Below are positions 45,201 to 54,200 of a stretch of 64,000 nt of DNA, one piece after another. The DNA is from Patiria pectinifera (Eukaryota; Echinodermata; Asteroidea; Valvatida; Asterinidae). Both the position numbers and the translations under genes were made by a program. The notes under the pieces are model-generated. The model did no database searches and was not told where the DNA came from. It saw only the letters and a list, made by a program, of their open reading frames with translations. How positions within the stretch are numbered: position 1 is the first letter of the stretch; each line of letters opens with the position of its first letter. The stretch covers positions 21,257,430 through 21,321,429 of the forward strand of contig CM057129.1 of assembly GCA_029964075.1 (NCBI GenBank), given 5' to 3'.

Positions 45201-48200
45201 CAGTGCTGCGCACTTTTACAACGGAAAAATAATAGACTTTTCAACAAGGAATTGGGTTCAAAGGGAAAGATTAAATGGGATTTCACCAAAGTTGCCCATT
45301 TTTTCATTTCACTTTGAAAAATATACAGACTGGGACATATGTGTTTGGTTAAAAATGGTTTAAAGTTTTTAAATTTTAAGTGTATAAAGTATGGAAGGGG
45401 ACATTTAAAGGGAAAATACAACATTTGCAAACATCGAAAAAGAAAACTATCCAGTTTTTACGAAATACCTTACTAGGATGTTGGTAAATGACAGTCTGAA
45501 GCATTCTGTAAAATTATGGCACCTGGTGTGAAGTCATTTTCAAGAAAATGGTATTTTTGTATGCATTTCAAACGGTATTCAGCCGACCACCGTTAGAAAA
45601 ACCTAACTATTTTTCAACTACTGATCCATATTTACCATTTGTTTCAGTCCAAATTGTGTTTGCTATTTTTCAGACACAAAACTTCAAACATGTCAGTGTA
45701 ACAATATTTTGTTCTATTATACTAGTTCATTTCTGAAAATTACAGCGAAAGCCAATGATGTACATTCCCTTTAACAGTTTAAGTAGAATAAGTCTGAAAA
45801 AATTAAGTGTGCGATTGAACAATTGAAACTGATGACAGTAATTTTCCCCTTTATGAAGTCCACATAAGGAATATTACGACAAATATATTAACTTTGTGCA
45901 TGTCGTGAGCCAATATGGTGGTTAAAAAGAACGCCCACAAAAGACGACACGCTGATATATCGGCTCCATCTTAATTGTCTAGCGTTTAACTGTTTATCTC
46001 ATTTTGACAACGCATTTCATAACCAGAGTGCTGAAGCTAAAATACAAGGTCAAAGATGTTTGTACCTGCAGTGAAGTTCTGGCACTCCTGGCAGACGCCA
46101 CCACCATAGTAGCTGCCACTGGCATCCAAGCTCCCATTAACCCTCCCAACTAATGTGTCATAGGCGCAAATGTCACTGTGCCCAAAGCAGTTGCACTCTA
46201 CAGAAAAACAACAAGTTTTGTTTTAAAGGGACCATGACATGAATGTTACACTGAAACATACTTTGTGCAATATTCCATTCCTCTGAAATGTATGAAAACT
46301 ATGAGAGATCCATTTCTGGCTAAACGTTTTGAAAAGTGCACTTTTTTTAACATGTTTAACATTGAAAGTGCTTAATGCTTTTCCTAACAGCTGAGGGCGC
46401 TGTACTGTGATGTCAGTTAAGCGACACACTCTTCAGTTATTTTCCTGATGATACTGATTAATAATTACTAAAGGATGCAAGGATTTTTCACGGAGCCAAT
46501 TCGATGCGACAATAAATGTAGAAGAACCTGATGATCTATGAGGCTTCTGTCAAAACCCTTGTAATCTCTGAGTCTAAACTGCGACCTCTGACCCGTCACA
46601 TCAGAAACCCCCAGCTGTAGCACTAGTAATGAGAGGGTACACCACCACCCTGAAGTGCTGCAGCTTCAGTTGCTGAAACATAATTTGTCGGATCAGTGAA
46701 AACATGAGAGCTGCAATCGGCTCATTCAGAACGTGTCTCGGACGCTGAATTCAGGCCCATTTCAAAACATGATTCATCAACTTTTGATTTGAAATCGAGA
46801 TCCTAGAATGCTGTTTTTCTTGGAATATACAGCTGAAGCTGAGCTGAAACTTCATCAGGTTAGTTGTACAGTATCCTTCTTTAGATTTTGAGCATGTTTG
46901 TTGCTTCAAACGAACAAAATGCCCAAATTACAAATGATGGACTATACCTTTAAGGAGTTTTCTGTCTTGGTCAATTTCTTTGTTCAACTTTGAAAACTAT
47001 AAAGAGGCCGGACCAAATACGCATTGTTGCCCACATTTGGCACTTACACAGATTTGTTAACCTTCAGAATTAAATTAATCAAAGTGCAATTATCTATGTT
47101 CATATAGGGAGTCTGTAACAGCATCTCAGCCACACAAACCTTGACAAGTGAATCCAGATTGGCCCGTCTGATAAGCCAGCTGGTTGTAGAATGGCAGACA
47201 CTGATGGCAGGTGGCGCCCTGGGTGTTCCCGCCGCACACACACTGGTAGGTCATGCGCTCCGAGTCCCCAAGCACGGGCTGCAAGGTGCAGTCAGTGGCG
47301 TGGCCGTTGCACTCACACTGGCCCAGAACGTTGATGTTGCGAACTGTGTAATGATGCTGCAAACCAAGTATGCTCTCAATGGTTAATATTTGCCCTTGCT
47401 CTAGCTACTACACTTTGACAGTGGATGCAGTGGAGAACCCAAGGGGGGGGGGAGCTCGGGGGGCTTGAGCCTCCCTTGTCAATTTTTTCTTAATTTTTTT
47501 TTTTTAGTCCCACGATTTGACCTTGGTGATATGAATGTGGCCTATTTTTGAGTGGTATAATAGGGGTGTAAGTGGCGCCATCAACGTCAAAATATTAGTC
47601 CCCCGAAAAAATCATTTTGGGAAAAAAAAATTGTAGCCCTCCCCCCCAAAAGCCAAGAGGATGGTGTCGAGCAGGTCAACCTGCAATCTGCTTGCACTGA
47701 GACGGAACTAGCCTTGACTAGGTCAAGGTGTTCATCGATAGTCTCTGTATCGCTACGTACTCTGTAGGCGGCTACAATATGCAAATCAGTTGGCAAAGAA
47801 CGAACATTAAGTGGCCAGATACCATCACAGACACTATCGACGAATGCCTTGACCAAGGCTAGTTCAGCCGCAGTGCAAGCAAATAGCTGGTTGACTTGAG
47901 ACCAGCTTTATGACGTTTGATGTCTAGCAGACTTTCGATACCAATTTCGTAAAAATCTGATGAAGTGTTGGTGACAAGGTCAAATGTCTGTAATGGGATG
48001 CCAAAACTTATGCTTTCAGTTTATACTGTGTACAAGCAAACGCGCTCATTAGCGGATGGACACATAATGACCCTAATTACAAAATGCTTTGTGTGATTCT
48101 GCTGAACATTTACTTTAAGCATGAGTGTCTCTACTTTTACATACCAAATTCCAATGAGGAAGACTCATTGCATATTTTTGTTTTAAATATAGGAGGCGAC

Positions 48201-51200
48201 AGAATCTCTCCCTGTTAAATGGCCAAATAAACCCAGATCTTTTAGGGTTAATGGCCAATAATCAGCTTGAAGCTGAAAATTCACTATCTGTCTCTATCTG
48301 TAATACAGACTTACATTGCAGAACGAGGATGAAAGAAATTGGCATGGAGAAGGCGTTTAGACAAAAATCCAAGCACTCACATATTCATCTGAAAAGATAC
48401 CAAAACTTCGCTCCATGTTGTAGAAGTTGAACTGCACGTATCTGGCACGTTGCCACTCAGTGAATTGTTGTGGAGGGTTGAAGTCGAAAGTAGTCTATCA
48501 AGAAGAAAAACACAGAATATCTCCACATAAACAAAGACTGTTTAAGGGCATGCATTGGAGACAAATCAACAGAATATCAAACTCAACACTCCGTTTGCGA
48601 TATAGACATAATTTCAACATTACGGATTAAGCTGTCAATTTTTTTCGTAGAATTCTTCTTCTTCTCAACTTTAACTTGATTAACATTAGCACAGTTTTGC
48701 TTAATTCTTGTCAAAAGTGTAATCTCTTGTCTTAAAGTACAGATGATCCATACTGTTTTCTTTTTTCAAATAAGACGATCAGTATTAATTATCTAACTCT
48801 CATTCGCTGGTAATTTATGCTGAGACGTAAGCTCAATCTGGGCAAAATCCAGGATTGTGCAGTTTAACAGTACTTTTGGAAGTGTTTGACCAGATTTGCA
48901 CAAAACTACATTTTATTGATATACACAGACTTCTGAATCTGTCAAATAAAGCAAAACCAGGTGTTAAAAGATGTGCTCCCCTTGATCTTCTTAATATTCA
49001 GTTTGCTTTTCTTTTAGCAAATTTTTCCATATCAGGCATGCAACTCGGAAGTAACAAAACTAGGAAATTCTAACCTTTACATGCTTTATACAGTATTTCT
49101 CTTTTTTTTTTAATGGTGTACAAGTGTAAAGTGAGATATTAGAGGAAACCATCTGATCCTAGGTAGGAAAAGTTGAAAGCATGTTGTATGTTTTATTTCA
49201 ACCAAAAAAAATCTTACTTGTTAATGCTTTTGGGGCATCTGCAACCCTCTGGAGAAAAAGGTTTTATTTTGGACACACTCAGACTTGCCTTGCGAGAAGA
49301 CTGGTTTCTGGTCCATACATTTTCAATACTTGAGGTGGAATATTGTTGGGCTACTTGTAAAATTTCTAAATTTTTAAAGTAGTAATTCAATGTGGGCAAA
49401 TTTCTCAGTTGACGACTCATTCAGAATTGAATTACGTTTGTTTTGCTAGAAATGTAGCAATTCAGAAGAAGAATCTGTTTTTGGGGGTGAAACCTGAAAA
49501 TGGCAGGGGAAATGCAACTCTAACTTCTGGAGGATTTCAAGATAGTTAGGGAGCTCTTGAAGCAATCAAATTCAGAGAGAAGGAGCTACAATTATTAAAA
49601 AGTTGTAAAATCATCAGATGTTCACTCACCACCTCATTCCTTGGCTGAGAGCTGATCGAGTACACAGTACAAAGTACAGAAGAGTCCTGAGTCACGGATG
49701 TAGTCAGCGGTACTGCAAACTCCGTCATACACTGACCACTTGATGAGACTTTGTACTGCCAAGGGGTGAAGGAAATGCCGTCCACGGATTTGAAGAGAGC
49801 CATCTGGTTGGGACGGACCGAGTCACCCATTTGTATCTGGATCGTTTCTATTTTGTAACTCTGCAAGCATTATAAGAAAACAGCATTAAATCTTTTAAAA
49901 ACAGTTTTGGACATTTTTTTTCCATTTTTTTTTCTCTGAGTTGTTTGTCAGACATCTGGAACACACAGCCTGTCCAAACTGATTGTTAATTCTGTGATAA
50001 AATGTGGTGTTGACTGAGCGCCCACTAGCACATTAGACCACATGGTGGCCATTACTATACTTGGATACTGCAGTTGCAATCATGTACAACTTCAGGGTAT
50101 ACTACATTGCCGAACTTGTAATTTGAAGAGAACAGTCCAATAGTAACTGCCGGTAAAGGGGTCTTAAATTGTAAAAACCAGCTAAGTACTTATGAAAACC
50201 ACTTCCTACATGAGAAATGTAACCCCCCCCCCCCCCCCGCCTGACTTCTTGTCAGACCACAAATACTATTACTAGTAGTTTACAATTTGCATTGAAGTAA
50301 TTATTTAAACTCATTGCAAAAATTAATCGACGAATTATCAACTTTTATTACCATATTCTCACAAATTATAAACACAATGTTCCCCAAATTTATAGGCCCC
50401 TTTTTTTTATTTCTATTTCATTACAGAAGCAACAACATGAACAAGGCTGGCTCATGTATGTGATATAGACATTGCAGTCTTCATTTTTTATTTTATTTTT
50501 GGCAAGAGAACTGGAAATCTAAAAGTGCATTTCAAATTCTGCACAATCTTGACCAAGGGACCCCTCTCACAGACAGCCATCTTCGTACGAAAATTACAAC
50601 TGCGTATTCAACGCCATCAAGTGCTTGTACACGCGCAGTGGGCAAAATGTTTTGAAGATGCACGCGCATGTTGCTCGTAATTTTTTTCAAAATACAGCGC
50701 AGCGGATGCGTGTCATGCAAATTTGACTCCCAAAATGCTGATGCAAGTGGCAATCTGCAGGCACTGACGTCATGTTAGAGAGATCTATGTGGACAAATAT
50801 GGAATATCCTTCAAGTGGTCTGAAACACAATTAAAAAGAAACAAACAGAGAAAACAAAAAGAAACATCCAAGCAAAGTTAGTACAAACAAACAATTTCTA
50901 TGTAAATAAAATGAAAATTCCATAACAGTCATTTAATATGATTGGCTTTGGAATGTTTTTCTTAATTGGATTATAGATTTCCATGGAATTAACAGGTGTT
51001 TATGAAGCTACGCCCATTGAATATTGCTCATGACACAATGCAACAGGTGTTCCTCGGGAACAGTTGTGCCAGAATCCTTTTGTTCCCTACATTGTGCTGC
51101 ATAATTGCCTTTTCATTAATTATACAGTGAAGGCATGGTACCACACCCTTTGCAGCAGTGAGTCATAATTGCATTTTTCTGGAAAACAGGTACAGCTGTT

Positions 51201-54200
51201 ACCAAAAGAATCCAGGGAAAATTTGTGCACAATATTTATAAAGTGTTGGAATTTGTGACACCTCTTGTTGCATTAAAACTAATTTTTGTTAATCTAAGTT
51301 TTGGTTGTTAAATGGTTAACTTTTCTACAATAGTACTTTGAACTGTTCCAGCTCCTTTTATTGGAAAACTGTGTGAAGAGTAGAACTGAACTTAAAATAT
51401 TTAAAATTTTGTACATTTACATTTGCTGAGGCAAAATGTTGATGTCAGTTCAAAATGTTGTAGTCAAGACTGTCAAGTCCATCACAAGCCATCCAATCCC
51501 AAGTTACAATTTTAGCCATAGAAATGTGACAAACATATTCCTGTTGTAATTTTTCGTCAACTGTTTACTGTTTACAGACTTGTGATTTCACATGTGATTT
51601 GGGTTGTGATTGCAGTTGTGATGGACTTGTAATGGGATTTTTATGACCTAACTATATCATTGCCATTCAGCCCCACAGTTGAGACTTGTCCTAAATTGTT
51701 TTTTGGTTTAAACATAATTATTTTGTGTTTGCGACATAGATGAAATGGCAAATAGAAACAATTTTTTTTAATGAATTCTGCCGTGAAAACTATGCCGAGT
51801 CCAGGCGCAAGTATAGTTGGGCTGGCTAAACTAGAACACCTTAGCCAGGCCAGGATGGTTCGGGGCCGTATCATAAGTATGACGCCTCATAGGTCCGACG
51901 TCTCATAAGTCCGAAATTTCGGACTTATGAGGCGTCAGACTTATGAGGCATAAAATTTATTTATTCCACCTCATAGGTCCGACGCCTCATAAGTCTGACA
52001 ACGGAAAAACGAGGCGTTTAATTTGTCGGACTTAAGAGGCGTCGGACCTATGAGGCGTCGGACTTATGGGTCTTTATTTGTTTAGGGGATGCGATTTTGT
52101 CGGACTTATGAGGCGTCGGACCTATGAGGCGTCGGACTTATGAGCAGACCCCAACGGTTCGAACTTCCAACCTGTCATACAGTTGGGGCTTTACAGGCTC
52201 AATTACAACTGCTTCAATTACCTCTTGCAAATCAATGGTTATTTGGGTATCAGGCATCAGCATCCCTGCACTGAGCAGGGTATTCCTAGAGGTGCTCTGC
52301 CACCACGTATACACGTCTCCTGTGGCCGGGTCTAAATCCACCATGTTCTCAGGACCATGGGCCAGCGAGGGGACGCTAGCATCGCACGTTGAGGACACGC
52401 GCTGGCCGGGCGGTTTGGATATCTCCCCGTGGGTGTAGAAGTTCTCAGGGCCACTCAGGCCGCAGGTGATGCGCGCCGATATCGGCTTGTTGAGGGCGAC
52501 ATTGACTGGGGAAGATTGGGACCGGACTTGAGTAGCCTGAAATCAGAAAGGAAATCAATTCAAATTCTTTTGACTTTCAATGATGGACATGTTATTTAAA
52601 CAATGCTCAAGGTTGTTTGAGAACTTTAAAAGAAAAATTCACAAGCTGGGTGGGTCACAAAATTACGACCTCCTGCGGTTGTTTTTTAAGTACTTGATGA
52701 CCTACGATTCTGACGGGGTTGGTTGGCCAGATTGTATCAGATAAATTACCATTTAAAAAGAAGGTTATTATTTTGTTTAATTCTTTTATTCCTGAACAAA
52801 AAAATACATGAATATGCATGTACTTAAGGCTGAGAACAGTTTAAATTTAGTGAGAAAAATGCTTTAAAAAGAATGTTACTGTTAATTACTCGGGCACAAT
52901 ATACAAAGTAGTGTGTGATTCTCAAACAAAAAGAACTACAGTTTATGCTTGGAATTGTAAAAAAAGTAGCCCCATGGTTTGGTTTATGGCTATGGAATAC
53001 AATGTATGTATCTTGAACATGTTGAAAACGGCTCTAAAATGGCAGTGGAGATTTAGCCGGATCTTGGGACTTGGACTTTTTTACCATGACAAATCTTAGT
53101 CTGGTTCTACGCCAACATTGTCGTTGTTACTTCGTATCCACAAGATATAATTTCGGACTTATTTCCCTAAGTTAAAAAAAATCATCCAGAGCCACGAATC
53201 AGAAAAAGATACTCTGCAAATAAATGTAGGAGTCCATTTTAAATAATAAAAGAAGAATATTCTTATCATTTGCATTAGAAAACAAAAACAACGGAAATTT
53301 CGAATGAGCACAACAGATGTCATGGGGGATCGAATGCAGGATCCCTCACTTATCGATGGTCGTCCAATCTGCTACAAAAGCTGCTCAAAATGATGGTGGT
53401 TATTTAAAACATTACAATGATGAAGGCCTACTCGTCTAGGCGTCAAAGAGGGCACTGTAAGATCTCTCCGGCTTAATATTTACTTAATTTAAACTAAGAA
53501 AGCTGTATCCGGCACAATATATCCACTAAAAAATGACTAATCACTATCCTCTAAAAAAACCCTTTGAATTAAGGCAGTGGATATTTTGCCGGAGATGGCA
53601 AACCTTCAGTAAACGTTAGTTTGCCGGATATGCACTGAACATGCGCAGTTACTGTTTTTTTGTACTTAAACATTTTCCGGTGACAAATTTTAGTCTGGCT
53701 CCATGCCAATATTATCGTTGTATTTTTGTATTAACAAGATGGGAATCAGACCATTTTATAATTTCGGACTTTATTTCCCTTTAAAAAAAATCCTCCAGAG
53801 CCACAATTCTGAAAAAGAAAAAGTAATACTCTGCAATAAAATGTTTGAGACATATAAAAATAATAAAAGAAGAATACTCTTATTTATTTGGGGATGGGAA
53901 AAAAAACTGAAAATTGTGGCGGGGGTCAGGATTCGAACTCGGGACATCCCACTCGCTAGAGCTACTGCTTAACCACTGCACCAACTGTGCTACACAACTT
54001 TGATTGGAATTTAATACATATTATAATTCAGCCCTATCTTAAAGAGTAAAGCGCCCTCTGTTGATATGGATTGCCGCCGGCAAACCTTTAGTAAACGTTA
54101 GTTTGCCGGCGTTACCTCCGGCAAAATATACACTACCTTGAATTATTTTTTTTTTGAAGAACTGCAAACACAAAACCTAATACAAATCCTTTTTAAAATA

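Noticed and set aside
53931-54010. Functional tRNA gene
   Set aside because: It has a B-box and partial fold only, and sits inside a repeat element, so it is treated as tRNA-derived.
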